From contig DASZXK010000154.1 in assembly GCA_035545855.1 (NCBI GenBank), positions 1 to 64,000 of the forward strand: 64,000 nucleotides of DNA, in the 5' to 3' direction. Both the position numbers and the translations under genes were made by a program. Within the stretch, counting starts at the first letter, position 1. The number at the start of each line of letters is the position of its first letter. The DNA is from DASZVB01 sp035545855. GTDB taxonomy: Bacteria; Myxococcota_A; Polyangia; Polyangiales; Polyangiaceae. Of this stretch, positions 49,593 through 58,395 are shown in pieces. Under the pieces are notes generated by a model. The model was not told the DNA's origin, ran no database searches, and saw nothing but the letters and a program-made list of their open reading frames with translations.

Positions 49593-50753
49593 ATGCGCGC
49601 CCTCTACGCCACCGCGGCCGTCTTCGTCGCTTGCGCCGCGGCGCCGCTTCCCGAGCCGAGCGCCCTCGCGAAGGAGAAGGACGGAGCGAAGACCGAGGAA
49701 CCACGCCGTACGGCGCCGAAGACCCACGCTTCGGCAAAGGCCGAGACGAAGGCGCCCGCAACCGCTCCCGCCTCGGTGATGACCACGAAGGAGTCGAAGC
49801 CCGCCGTCGCCGCGCCAGCCGGCGCCTGCCCCGCGGGCATGAAGCTCGTCGACGGGGACTACTGCAGCGAGGTCGAACAGAAGTGTCTCCACTCCTGGTA
49901 CGACGAATCCAACAAGAAGGTCGTCTGCGAGGAGTTCGAGCCGAAGAGCGTGTGCACCGGGGAGAAGACGCACAAGCGCTTCTGCATCGACGAGTACGCC
50001 TGGCCGAACGAAAAGGGCGTCCGACCCGAGGTGATGAACAACTTCTACCAGGCCGAGGTGAAGTGCGCCGCCGTCGGCAAGCGAATGTGTACGGAGAGCG
50101 AATGGACGCTCGCGTGCGAGGGGCCCGAGATGAAGCCGTTCCCCTACGGGTACGCGCGCGACCCGGGGAAGTGCAACGGCGACCGCCCGTGGGACTCCCC
50201 GAACATGAAGAAGGTCGCGCAGCGCGATCCGGAAGAGCTCGCTCGGCTCTGGCAGGGAGTGCCGAACGGCGCGCAGCCCGAGTGCGTGAGCGACTACGGC
50301 GTCGCCGATCTCGCCGGCAACACGGACGACGTCGTTTCGAGCGAGACGTATTCGACGGATTTCCGGGGGAAGTTCGACAGCGTGCACACCGGGGGCCCCT
50401 GGTACAAGGGCGTCCGGAACCAGTGCCGCCCCAAGATCTACACGCACGACGAAGGCTTCTATTACTACTTCCTCTCCTTCCGCTGCTGCTCGAACCCGGA
50501 CGGTGAACCGAACGATCCGCGGACGCCGAAGCAGATCAAGGCCAAGAAGAACTTCAAGACGATCGAAGGCTACGCGCGCTTCTCCGTCGCGGAGATGAAG
50601 GAGAAGCTCGAGAAGAAGAAGCGCGGCGAGTGCACGTGCAAGCCGAAGGACGTGCTCTGCAAGACGATGTGCGGCACGCTCCTCGGGCCGGGCGCGAAGG
50701 ACGTGGTGCTCGAGCAGCGGCACCGGGGCTCGGAGTCCAAGACGTCTCCCTGA
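49593..50753 (+). CDS. Formylglycine-generating-enzyme-like (SUMF1/PvdO) secreted protein
   Basis: The protein has 386 residues with GGGAGG just upstream of the ATG. A signal-like N-terminus is followed by an Ala/Lys-rich linker (25-75). Residues about 80-330 are an FGE-sulfatase fold: FCIDEYAWPNEKG, AEVKCAAVGKRMCTESEWTLACEG, VADLAGNTDDVVSS, TGGPWYKGVRNQCRP and FLSFRCCSNPD. Relatives include formylglycine-generating enzymes and nonheme-iron EgtB/PvdO-like proteins; many myxobacterial members are extracytoplasmic and lack a tested activity. I cannot assign the copper-binding Cys pair of true FGEs with confidence. Confidence 0.83.
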   Translation: MRALYATAAVFVACAAAPLPEPSALAKEKDGAKTEEPRRTAPKTHASAKAETKAPATAPASVMTTKESKPAVAAPAGACPAGMKLVDGDYCSEVEQKCLHSWYDESNKKVVCEEFEPKSVCTGEKTHKRFCIDEYAWPNEKGVRPEVMNNFYQAEVKCAAVGKRMCTESEWTLACEGPEMKPFPYGYARDPGKCNGDRPWDSPNMKKVAQRDPEELARLWQGVPNGAQPECVSDYGVADLAGNTDDVVSSETYSTDFRGKFDSVHTGGPWYKGVRNQCRPKIYTHDEGFYYYFLSFRCCSNPDGEPNDPRTPKQIKAKKNFKTIEGYARFSVAEMKEKLEKKKRGECTCKPKDVLCKTMCGTLLGPGAKDVVLEQRHRGSESKTSP

Positions 50754-50811
50754 CGGCGGCGCCCGCGGCGCGGGCGAGCGTTCGGCTTGCGCGCCGGTTC
50801 GCGACGGGACC

Positions 50812-52209
50812 ATGCTGTCCGTCGTGGACACGGTTCCGACGAGCGGGGAGCTCCGGCGACGAAGAAAGCCGCCGTGGCTCGTGATCGTCTCGACGGCGGT
50901 CATGCTGCTCCTCGCGGGCGGCGCCGTCGCGGCGTACGTCCTCATGGGGCCCGCGATCCGGGACCGCGTCGTCCAGGAAGCGAAGAAGCGCGGCGTCGAG
51001 CTCGCCTTCTCGGACGTCGACTTCTGGTGGTGGACTGCGTCTCTCCACGCCGTTCGGTTCCGTCTCGCGGGCGTCCCCGGCATCGAGGGCACGGCGAAGG
51101 ACATCGACGTCTCGCTCTCGAACTTCGAGCCGAAGAGCTTCGAGGGCACGGACGTCGCGCTGACCGTGACCGGTTCCGCGGCGGACCTCTCCCTCGCCGT
51201 CACGGAGTGGACGAAGGCGCACCCCGGTGCGTTCTCGGTGCCCGTGACGGCCCACGGCGTCTCCGTGACGATGCGTCCTTCGGCGGCAGAAGCCGCTTGG
51301 CTCGCCGTCACCGGCGGCGAGCTCCGGACGACCGGAGCCGGAACGACGTTCACGGCGCCTCACGCCGTCGTGAGCGGCGTGGACGTCGGCGCGGTGGGCG
51401 CCTCGTGGACGGCCCTGAACGCGCAGATCACGATGAGCTTCGGGGCGACGGACCCGAAGGCTGCGCCCTTCACGATGGTGGTGCGCCACGCGGCGACTCC
51501 GCCGACCGCGACGGTGACGCTCGCCCCGACGGACCTCGCGAAGCTCACCGGGCCGTTCACGGTACCGATCCCCACCGCGGGTGTCACGGCGAGCGGCACG
51601 GCGGAGCTGACGTTCTCTCGGGCGCTCGAGCAGGGGCCGGTGTCCGGCACCCTCTCGGCCACGCTGGACGGCTTCGTCCCGCCGCACCCCGTGGAGCTCG
51701 ACGGTTTCCTGTTCGGGAAGACCACCACCTTCTCGACGAACGTCGACGTGGACGCGGCGCGGGTGCTCGTCCAGCTCACGAAGAGCCGCGTCCGAGCCGG
51801 CGCGTTCGATCTCGCCGGGACCGGCCGGATCGATCGATTCGGCAGCTTCGCGACGATCCAGATGAACCTGTCGGGGAACCTGCCGTGCGCCGCCGTCGCG
51901 GAGTCCGCCGCAGCCGCCCACGTCGGGTCGTTCCTCGCGAGCATGCTCGGGGCAGCGGCGCGGCAGACGGTGAGCGGGTCCGTGGGCGTGCACGTACGAC
52001 TGTCGGCCGACACGCGGAACCTCGCCTCCGCCACGGTGGAACCGACGATCGGCGTCGGCTGCGGCCTCACGCCGCTCAAGATGGTGGACCCGAAGATCTT
52101 GAAGAATCTGCCCTCGACGCTCCAGGACTTCACGCTGAAGGCGATCCCGAAGCTCCCGGACTTCGATCTGCCCGTCCTCAAGGGCGGATCAGACCCGAAA
52201 TCACCGTGA
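50812..52209 (+). CDS. AsmA-like single-pass membrane protein
   Basis: The protein has 465 residues. A basic cytoplasmic start is followed by one membrane helix (about 24-46). The long periplasmic part is beta-rich (FSDVDFWWWTASLHAVRFRLAGVPGIEGTAKDIDVSL), which resembles AsmA/TamB-type proteins that act in lipid trafficking or outer-membrane biogenesis. The match is by architecture and pattern. Its 3' end overlaps the convergent receiver gene by 32 bp. Confidence 0.65.
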   Translation: MLSVVDTVPTSGELRRRRKPPWLVIVSTAVMLLLAGGAVAAYVLMGPAIRDRVVQEAKKRGVELAFSDVDFWWWTASLHAVRFRLAGVPGIEGTAKDIDVSLSNFEPKSFEGTDVALTVTGSAADLSLAVTEWTKAHPGAFSVPVTAHGVSVTMRPSAAEAAWLAVTGGELRTTGAGTTFTAPHAVVSGVDVGAVGASWTALNAQITMSFGATDPKAAPFTMVVRHAATPPTATVTLAPTDLAKLTGPFTVPIPTAGVTASGTAELTFSRALEQGPVSGTLSATLDGFVPPHPVELDGFLFGKTTTFSTNVDVDAARVLVQLTKSRVRAGAFDLAGTGRIDRFGSFATIQMNLSGNLPCAAVAESAAAAHVGSFLASMLGAAARQTVSGSVGVHVRLSADTRNLASATVEPTIGVGCGLTPLKMVDPKILKNLPSTLQDFTLKAIPKLPDFDLPVLKGGSDPKSP

Positions 52210-52531
52210 AGAGGCGCTTCATGCCCTCGCTCTTGTGCACGTAGGCGCCGTGGCTGCGCGCCCGGGCTTCGCTCTTGCCGTCGGAGAGGCCCGAGAAGAA
52301 CACGGCCTGTCGCACGACGTTCCGCGCGACGAGACGCTTCGCGAGCTCCACGCCGTCGCTGTCCGGAAGCTCGATGTCGAAGACGCCGACGTCGTAGAGT
52401 CCGGTGAACGTCAGGGAGTCCGCGTGCGTCCGGGCGACGTCCACGACGTACCCTTCCCGCTCGAGCGAGCGAGCGAGCGCGCGGCCCACGGCCGGTTCGT
52501 CCTCGACGACCAGGATCTTTCCTTGCGGCAA
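52178..52531 (-). CDS. Stand-alone response-regulator receiver (CheY-like)
   Basis: The protein has 117 residues, one REC domain and no output domain. The acid pair D11/E12, phospho-acceptor D52 (GVFDIELPDSDG), S80 (FFSGLS) and K100 (YVHKSEG) are all present, so phosphorylation should work. No histidine kinase gene lies near. It overlaps the AsmA-like gene tail by 32 bp on the opposite strand. Confidence 0.9.
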   Translation of the reverse strand: MPQGKILVVEDEPAVGRALARSLEREGYVVDVARTHADSLTFTGLYDVGVFDIELPDSDGVELAKRLVARNVVRQAVFFSGLSDGKSEARARSHGAYVHKSEGMKRLFTVISGLIRP

Positions 52532-52651
52532 CCGGGGTTCCCTCCCGTGCCCCCGGGCGCGCTCGGTCGCCGGAAGCCGGTTGATTCTACCCCGGTTCGT
52601 CCCGGACCTCTCGCTCGAACGGAGCGAGACGGCCCTGCACGCGCGCCCCGC

Positions 52652-53914
52652 TCAGAACGACACGGACAGACGGAGCCCGCCGCTCGGGCCGCCGCTCGTC
52701 GAGTCTCGAGCTTGATAGCCGCCGCGAACGGCCACCGCGAGCCCGAAGGCGAGCTCGTACTGCACCTCGCCGATGAGGCGGACCCCGAAGCGATCGGCGT
52801 GCGGCATGTCCGTCGCTTCGATGATCGGGGACAGGCGCAGCGTGGGGGTCGCCTGGATGTCGACGCGGCTCCAGTAGCGCGTTCCGAACGTCTTGATGCT
52901 CTCGAACCCGAGGGAGAGCTTCGACCCGTACGGGTCGCCGATGTCGAGCCCGCCTCCTGCGCCGACCGAGAACCCGACCTCGGTCACGCTCGTGAGGAAC
53001 TCGGCGTTCAACCGGAACGCGTCCGCGAGCCGGAAGCGGATCGAGGGCGCGCCGTAGTTCAGACCGACCTGGCGATCGGAGGCCGAAGAGGCGCCCGGCA
53101 CCGGGGAGCGTCCGCGGACGACGCCGACCGTCATCGTGAATTCGTCGACGACGCGGAGCGGGCGATACGTGTAGGAGCCCTCGACGCGGTAGTACCAGTC
53201 CCGGACCTTGTTCGACTGATTCGGGTCGGTCGGGTCGGAGGTGTCGCTGCGACCGAAGCTCACGAACTCCCCGAAGCCGGAGACGACGGAGCGGCGCCCG
53301 CCGAGCCGCTCGAGCGCGGCGCGCTCCCGCACGTCCATCAAGTCTTCCGTGACGCCGACGGAGTGGGGCGCGTCTCTCGTCGTGAAGCTCTGCACCCGGC
53401 GGCCGTCCACCAGCTCGAGCTCGATGGTGTATTCGATGCCGGGCGAGCGCATGGCCTCGGCGGGCACCGTCGCGACGTACGGGCCGGGCGCGCCGCGGAG
53501 GAACTCGATCTCGGTGTACGAGCCGTCCGTCGCCTGCACGATGGACGAGCGCGTCCGGTAGACGAGGAGCGCGCGACGGACGAGGTGCGGGTGATCGATC
53601 TCCGCCGAGATGACGAGCGGGAAGTGCGCTTCGGCCACCGACGGGGCCCGGTGATGGAGGAGCGGCGTGGGGGCGCCTTCCGGGCCCGGGTCCGGCGTGG
53701 ACGCGGCCGGAGCCGGAGCTGCGGCGGGAGCCGGCGCTGCGGGAGCGGGCGTGGCCGGCGCTACGGGAACGGCCGGAGCCGGCGCCACGGGAGCGGCCGG
53801 AGCCGGCGCTGCGGGAGCGGGCGTGGCCGGCGCTGCGAGGGGAGCCGCAGGGGCTGCGTCCGCGGCGCGAGCCGCGAGCACGACGAGCGCGACGAGGGAG
53901 AGGCGCGTCACCAT
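52652..53914 (-). CDS. Outer-membrane beta-barrel protein with Ala/Pro repeat linker (paralogue of its neighbour)
   Basis: The protein has 420 residues. A signal peptide ends near ADAAP. Residues 22-75 are Pro/Ala repeats from a GC-rich minisatellite. Residues 95-190 form an extracytoplasmic beta domain, and 195-420 is a barrel ending in SGGLRLSVSF, with the aromatic C-terminal Phe typical of outer-membrane proteins. Its ATG overlaps the upstream gene's stop by 7 bp (ATGGTGA). The two proteins share the middle SPGIEYTIEL/SPRLEYFIEA segment and the barrel layout, so they appear to be an ancient duplication. Confidence 0.78.
   Translation of the reverse strand: MVTRLSLVALVVLAARAADAAPAAPLAAPATPAPAAPAPAAPVAPAPAVPVAPATPAPAAPAPAAAPAPAASTPDPGPEGAPTPLLHHRAPSVAEAHFPLVISAEIDHPHLVRRALLVYRTRSSIVQATDGSYTEIEFLRGAPGPYVATVPAEAMRSPGIEYTIELELVDGRRVQSFTTRDAPHSVGVTEDLMDVRERAALERLGGRRSVVSGFGEFVSFGRSDTSDPTDPNQSNKVRDWYYRVEGSYTYRPLRVVDEFTMTVGVVRGRSPVPGASSASDRQVGLNYGAPSIRFRLADAFRLNAEFLTSVTEVGFSVGAGGGLDIGDPYGSKLSLGFESIKTFGTRYWSRVDIQATPTLRLSPIIEATDMPHADRFGVRLIGEVQYELAFGLAVAVRGGYQARDSTSGGPSGGLRLSVSF
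53700..53850. repeat. GC-rich minisatellite coding for the Ala/Pro linker
   Basis: GGAGCCGGCGCTGCGGGAGC-type blocks recur with an approximate 72-bp superperiod, in the 5' part of the gene at 52652-53914. Length variation between strains would change the linker without shifting the frame when units are multiples of three. Confidence 0.6.
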
Positions 53915-55656
53915 CGGTACTCCAGTGCGCCGCCGACGCCCGGTCCGGCATGGTTGATCGTCCGCCCCTGGTACGACGCTCTCACCGCGATGACGAGCGG
54001 GTCGACGATGCGGTAGCCGACCTGGAGGATTGCGCGCACGCCGATGTCGCTCGCTCCTGTCGATTTGCCGTTCGAGAGGAAGACGGGGTCCCGGTTCGTC
54101 GAGTCCCCGACGGGCTGGTTCGTCACCTCGGAGCGCACCGTGATGGGGACCCGCCCGCGGGGCTCGAGCTCGAGCTGCGTGATGCCGCGTAGACCGACGC
54201 CGCCGAGGACCTCTCCGCCGAGCATGAGGTTCGTGGACTTGTCGCTCCCGATGCGGATGTGGAGCTGCGCGCCGCCCGTCGTGCCGTCGTCGCGGAGCCC
54301 GAGGACGGCTCGGGCGATGAGCGACACCGCCGGCCGGATGCCGAATTCGCCCTCGAGATGCCCGTAGGTGAGGCCCACGCTGCGCGGCGACAGGTGATCG
54401 ACGTCGAGGTCCGAGATCGAGCCGCCGACGCCGCGATACACCCCGAACCCGCTCCGGAGCGCGCGGACACCGATGTCCTGGAAGCGCATTCCGAACGTGC
54501 CCTCCGTCTGGAAGACGTAGTCGTTCTTCCGGAGGCGGTTGTAGTCGGCAAAGTCCGAGAGGAGCGAGACGCTGCTCTCGTGGCCGAGCGGCGGCGCGGC
54601 CTTCGGGACGGCGTGGACCTTCGTGACGATGGGCGTCTCTGCCGTTCCGGCGACGGGGACGGCTTCACCCGACGGGCGCGTCGCCTCGATGAAGTACTCG
54701 AGGCGGGGAGACTTCACGCGATCGGCCGGGAGGTCCGCGCTGTAGTAGCCCGGCCCGACCCGGACCATGGGCGTCGGCCGGTAAGCGACCTCGCCGTCGT
54801 TCCTCGCCTGGAGGACGGCCCCTTCCACGCGACCCGAGAGCTCGATGGCGACGGTCAGCGGCGTCTGATCGAGCGTGCTCTCCGGCGGCGCGAAGTTCCG
54901 CGCGACGGGGAGGTCCCGTTGCGCCCCGACGCGGGCGAGGACCAGCTCGCGGAGCGCGGCGGCCTCCTCGAGCAGCACGCGCGTGAAGCGCGATTCCGGA
55001 TGCGTCTGGCCGTACTTCTCGTACTTCTTGATGCGGGTCGTGAGACTCGCGCCGCGGAGGGACTGGAACAGAGCCGAAACCGCGTGCTCCTCGGGATCCC
55101 CGGGCACGTTCGCCGCTCGCGCCTCCTCGCCGAGCACGACCGGGGCAGGCGGCGCCGCCGGGGCGGGACGGGCCGGTTCGGCGAGCGGCGGGGCCGCGGC
55201 CGAAGCGGGAAGTGGCGCGACCGCCGGCGCAGGCCGAGCACGTTCGATCGTCACGACGTCACCGACGGCTGGCGGCCGCTCCGGCGCGCCGTCCACGCGC
55301 GCGAGCGACACCGCCGTCCGGACCTGCGCGACGCGCACGACGCCGATGCGATACCGATCGAGGACGAGCTTGTGCGTGACCGGGTGAATCAGCTTGAGCG
55401 GACGCCAGAGCTCGAGGGAGTCCCCGGGCGAGAGGCCGTCCTTCGCCGTGAGATCGACGATGAGCGTGCCGTCCTCCACGGAGAGGACGTGGCCTTCGAC
55501 CACCTGCGTGGTCGAATCCGTCGCCGCCGGCGGAGCGGCGCGCGCGGGCACCTCCACGCCGAGCGCGAGCGTCAGACCGACGCCCACGGCCCACGCGCTC
55601 GATCGACACCGCGCGCCCGAGAACCAACCTCTCCGTCTCAGACCGCCACCGTACAT
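53908..55656 (-). CDS. Outer-membrane beta-barrel protein with periplasmic beta domains
   Basis: ATG 55656 gives 582 residues with a signal peptide ending VPARAAPPA. Residues 45-125 (VVEGHVLSVEDGTLIVDLTAKDGLSPGDSLELW) look like a flagellar-assembly/SH3-like beta domain. A Pro/Ala linker and helical part follow (TRIKKYEKYGQTHPESRF), then an Ig-like domain (LTVAIELSGRVEGAVLQARNDGEVAYRP), then a barrel of about 230 residues ending GALEYRW. The downstream paralogue overlaps by 7 bp, so the two are coexpressed. Confidence 0.78.
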   Translation of the reverse strand: MYGGGLRRRGWFSGARCRSSAWAVGVGLTLALGVEVPARAAPPAATDSTTQVVEGHVLSVEDGTLIVDLTAKDGLSPGDSLELWRPLKLIHPVTHKLVLDRYRIGVVRVAQVRTAVSLARVDGAPERPPAVGDVVTIERARPAPAVAPLPASAAAPPLAEPARPAPAAPPAPVVLGEEARAANVPGDPEEHAVSALFQSLRGASLTTRIKKYEKYGQTHPESRFTRVLLEEAAALRELVLARVGAQRDLPVARNFAPPESTLDQTPLTVAIELSGRVEGAVLQARNDGEVAYRPTPMVRVGPGYYSADLPADRVKSPRLEYFIEATRPSGEAVPVAGTAETPIVTKVHAVPKAAPPLGHESSVSLLSDFADYNRLRKNDYVFQTEGTFGMRFQDIGVRALRSGFGVYRGVGGSISDLDVDHLSPRSVGLTYGHLEGEFGIRPAVSLIARAVLGLRDDGTTGGAQLHIRIGSDKSTNLMLGGEVLGGVGLRGITQLELEPRGRVPITVRSEVTNQPVGDSTNRDPVFLSNGKSTGASDIGVRAILQVGYRIVDPLVIAVRASYQGRTINHAGPGVGGALEYRW

Positions 55657-55836
55657 CGCCCGGGTCCGCCTCAGCAAGTCGCGCGCCAGCACGGCGCGGG
55701 TCCGGCCAGAACGGGTCGACGCGGCTCGAAACACGCCGCGGACGCTTCCGGCCGGCCCGGGAGCGCACGCGCATTTCTCGCGCTTTCGGCGGGAGAGGCC
55801 CCGAAAACCAGGACACGAATGCCATGGGTGCGGAGC

Positions 55837-55853
55837 GTCGACGGCTCGTCGAC
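55837..55853. repeat. Inverted repeat GTCGACG-GCT-CGTCGAC
   Basis: Seven-base arms with a 3-base loop lie in the 273-bp gap between the divergent genes at 55656 and 55930. It may be an operator or a fortuitous GC-rich dyad. No T-tract follows. Confidence 0.3.
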
Positions 55854-55929
55854 CGCCCCCTCACCCTGTGCCGTGCCCGCACACCGGACGGGGAATCTGT
55901 ACTACGGTGGAAATCCACCTACGCACCGG

Positions 55930-57582
55930 ATGCTACGCGTTCTTCTCTGTTCCGACGTCCCGGATGACCGCATCCAGAAGCTGCTCGGGGGCGCAGCCCG
56001 GGTGGACTGGGAGGGGAGCTACGACTCGGCGAAGCTCGCTCTCGAGAGGGACGAGCACGACGCGTACCTCATCGATGCGCTGTTCGGCGGCGGCCGCGGC
56101 GCGAGCCTCGCGCAGGCCATGGCGCGGCGCGGCGCGCGTCCGGTGATCGTCCTCGCGCGGCGTCCCGATGCGACCTTCGAGGCGAAGACCCTCGCCCGCG
56201 GCGTGGCGGACGTCCTCGTCCAGGGGGAGCTCACGGCGGAGGTCCTCGAGCGCGCCCTCCGTCACGCGATCGCGCGAGCGTCCCGCGAGCGCCGGGTGGA
56301 GCGGACGGACCAGGCCGCACCGACCGTCGGCGTCCAGGCGCTGCAGTACCGCCTGGAGAACGCCGTCGCCCGGGCCCGGCGCGGGTTCGGGGGAGCCGCG
56401 GTGCTCGCGATCCGGTGGGACGCGGTCCTTCGCGAGGACGAGCGGGTGGACACGGGCGCCGTCGCGATGCTGAACGGCGTCGCCCTCGAGCGGATCCGCT
56501 CCTGCCTCCGGGACGTGGAGACCCTCTGCCGCTCGGAGACGACCTTCTTCGCCCTCGTGGAGGAGCGGGACCCCAAGTTCCGCGCCGGGCGCATCGCGGA
56601 GCGCGTGCTCGTCGAGCTCGGCGTCCCGGTCTCCGTGCACGGAAAGCCCCTCTCGCTGGTCCCGAGCGTCGGCGTCGCGGTGTACCCGGAGGACGGCGAG
56701 GACGGCGAGACGCTCCTCCGGAAAGCGCGGGAGGCCCTCGCGCTCGCGTCCGAAGCTGGAGGCGCGGCGTTCCGCTTCCCGAGCGCCCAGATGACGAGCC
56801 TCGTGTCGCGCCGCATGGCGATCGAGCGCGGGCTCGAACGGGCGCTCGAGCAGGAGGACTTCCTCCTCGAGTACCAGCCCCAGGTGGACCTCGAGACGGA
56901 CGACCTCGTCGGCGTGGAGGCGCTCCTCCGCTGGCGGGACGAGCAGCTCGGGGACATCGAACCGACCGAGTTCGTCCCGCTCCTCGAGAGCGCGGACCTC
57001 ATCGAGGAGGTCGGCGAGTGGGTCCTCCGCTCGGCGTGCAAGCAGGCCGCGGCATGGGCGCAGGCGGGCGAGCCGCTGAAGATCAGCGTCAACGTCTCGG
57101 CGAAGCAGTTCATCCTCGGGGACGTGGTGCGGGTCGTGCAGAGCGCTCTCGCGGACTCGAAACTCCCCGCGGAGCTCCTCACGCTGGAGCTGACGGAGGG
57201 CGTGATGCTCGACACGACGCCCGCGGTGCGGGAGGCGCTCCGCGTGCTCAGGGAAACGGGCGTTCGCGTCGCGGTCGACGACTTCGGGACGGGGTACGCG
57301 TCGCTCCGGTACGTGAAGCACTTCCCGATGGACGTCATCAAGATCGACAAGGAGTTCGTCCGCGGGCTCCCGCTGAACGCGGAGAACGCGGCGATCACGA
57401 ACGCGATCGTGTCCCTCGCGCACAGCCTGAACCTGGCCGTCGTGGCCGAGGGTGTCGAGAACGAGGCGGAGGCCGAGTTCCTCCGGGACCTCCGCTGCAG
57501 CGTCGTGCAGGGCTACCTCCACGCCCGCCCGATGATCGCAGAGCGCTTCGCGGAGTGGCGGAAGCAGCGCAAGGCGAAGTGA
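55930..57582 (+). CDS. Receiver-like / degenerate GGDEF / EAL phosphodiesterase
   Basis: ATG 55930 gives 550 residues. Residues 1-115 are receiver-like (MLRVLLCSDVPDD, AYLIDALFGGG with the phosphate-site Asp). Residues about 140-290 have the GGDEF fold, but the signature is RSETTFFAL, so cyclase activity is improbable. Residues about 300-550 are EAL: EALLRW (about 330), SVNVSAKQF, LELTEGV, VDDFGTGYASL (about 450), IDKEF, VAEGVENEAE (about 506) and QGYLHARPM, so all catalytic residues are kept. It should hydrolyse c-di-GMP, with the degenerate GGDEF domain possibly sensing GTP. Confidence 0.9.
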   Translation: MLRVLLCSDVPDDRIQKLLGGAARVDWEGSYDSAKLALERDEHDAYLIDALFGGGRGASLAQAMARRGARPVIVLARRPDATFEAKTLARGVADVLVQGELTAEVLERALRHAIARASRERRVERTDQAAPTVGVQALQYRLENAVARARRGFGGAAVLAIRWDAVLREDERVDTGAVAMLNGVALERIRSCLRDVETLCRSETTFFALVEERDPKFRAGRIAERVLVELGVPVSVHGKPLSLVPSVGVAVYPEDGEDGETLLRKAREALALASEAGGAAFRFPSAQMTSLVSRRMAIERGLERALEQEDFLLEYQPQVDLETDDLVGVEALLRWRDEQLGDIEPTEFVPLLESADLIEEVGEWVLRSACKQAAAWAQAGEPLKISVNVSAKQFILGDVVRVVQSALADSKLPAELLTLELTEGVMLDTTPAVREALRVLRETGVRVAVDDFGTGYASLRYVKHFPMDVIKIDKEFVRGLPLNAENAAITNAIVSLAHSLNLAVVAEGVENEAEAEFLRDLRCSVVQGYLHARPMIAERFAEWRKQRKAK

Positions 57583-57653
57583 CGCGCCGAGGCCCCGGGG
57601 CGGCCTCGTCGGCCCCTTCCTGAGCCCGCGAGAACGGCGTACCGTGCCCACCC

Positions 57654-58385
57654 ATGGCACGCCGACTCCGGACCACACTCCCCGCGCTCTCGGGTCTTCT
57701 TGCAGCCGCGACCGCATTCGTCGCGTTCGAGTCGAGGGCTATCGCCTTCGAGTTCGGAGCAGGGCTCATGGGCGTCGCGGGAGGGAATTTTCAGAACAAG
57801 CCGGATCGGAGACCGACGGACCCGAACAACAACCCGGGGTTCGGCGGCACCACGGTGGGCGGCGGCCTGATGCTGGACGGCCGCGTGCTGGATGGGCTCC
57901 TCGGCCTCGAGGTGGACGTCCTCCGCACGACCGACAGCGGCGGCGGGGACGTGACCGTGAACGGCGTCACGGGACACGTGAAGATCAGTCAGGGCGCCTG
58001 GCACGTCCCGATCCTCTTCAAGCTCACCATCCCCTCGCCGGTCGTCGCGCCGATGTTCTTCGTCGGACCGGAGATCGTCGCGCCGGGAAGCCACGACGGC
58101 TCGGTGGACGGTCCGTTCTCGGCCGTCGTGACGGTTCACTCCAAGTCGGACACGTACACGATGCTCACGCTCGGCGGCGGCGTGGAGATCAAGCTGCCGC
58201 TTCCGATCTTGGACCTCCGGATCCCGATCGGACTCCGCCTCTCGTACAACCCGGGCCTTTCGGACAAGTACGCCGACCGGACCACGAACACGATCAACGC
58301 GACCGGAACGAGTGGGGACGTCACGTACTCGTCCGAGATGAAGTACGCCGTGAGCGCCACCCTCGGCGCCGCGCTCTACTTCTGA
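57654..58385 (+). CDS. Outer-membrane beta-barrel-like protein
   Basis: The protein has 243 residues with a signal peptide ending RAIAFEF. Alternating strands (GLMGVAGGNFQN, TVGGGLMLDGRVLDGLLGLEVDVL, HVPILFKLTI, VKTYTMLTLGGGVEI-like) end in ATLGAALYF with the aromatic C-terminal residue. No specific family recognised; a small barrel of the OMP_b-brl type is likely. Confidence 0.7.
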   Translation: MARRLRTTLPALSGLLAAATAFVAFESRAIAFEFGAGLMGVAGGNFQNKPDRRPTDPNNNPGFGGTTVGGGLMLDGRVLDGLLGLEVDVLRTTDSGGGDVTVNGVTGHVKISQGAWHVPILFKLTIPSPVVAPMFFVGPEIVAPGSHDGSVDGPFSAVVTVHSKSDTYTMLTLGGGVEIKLPLPILDLRIPIGLRLSYNPGLSDKYADRTTNTINATGTSGDVTYSSEMKYAVSATLGAALYF

Positions 58386-58395
58386 GCGCTTCTTT

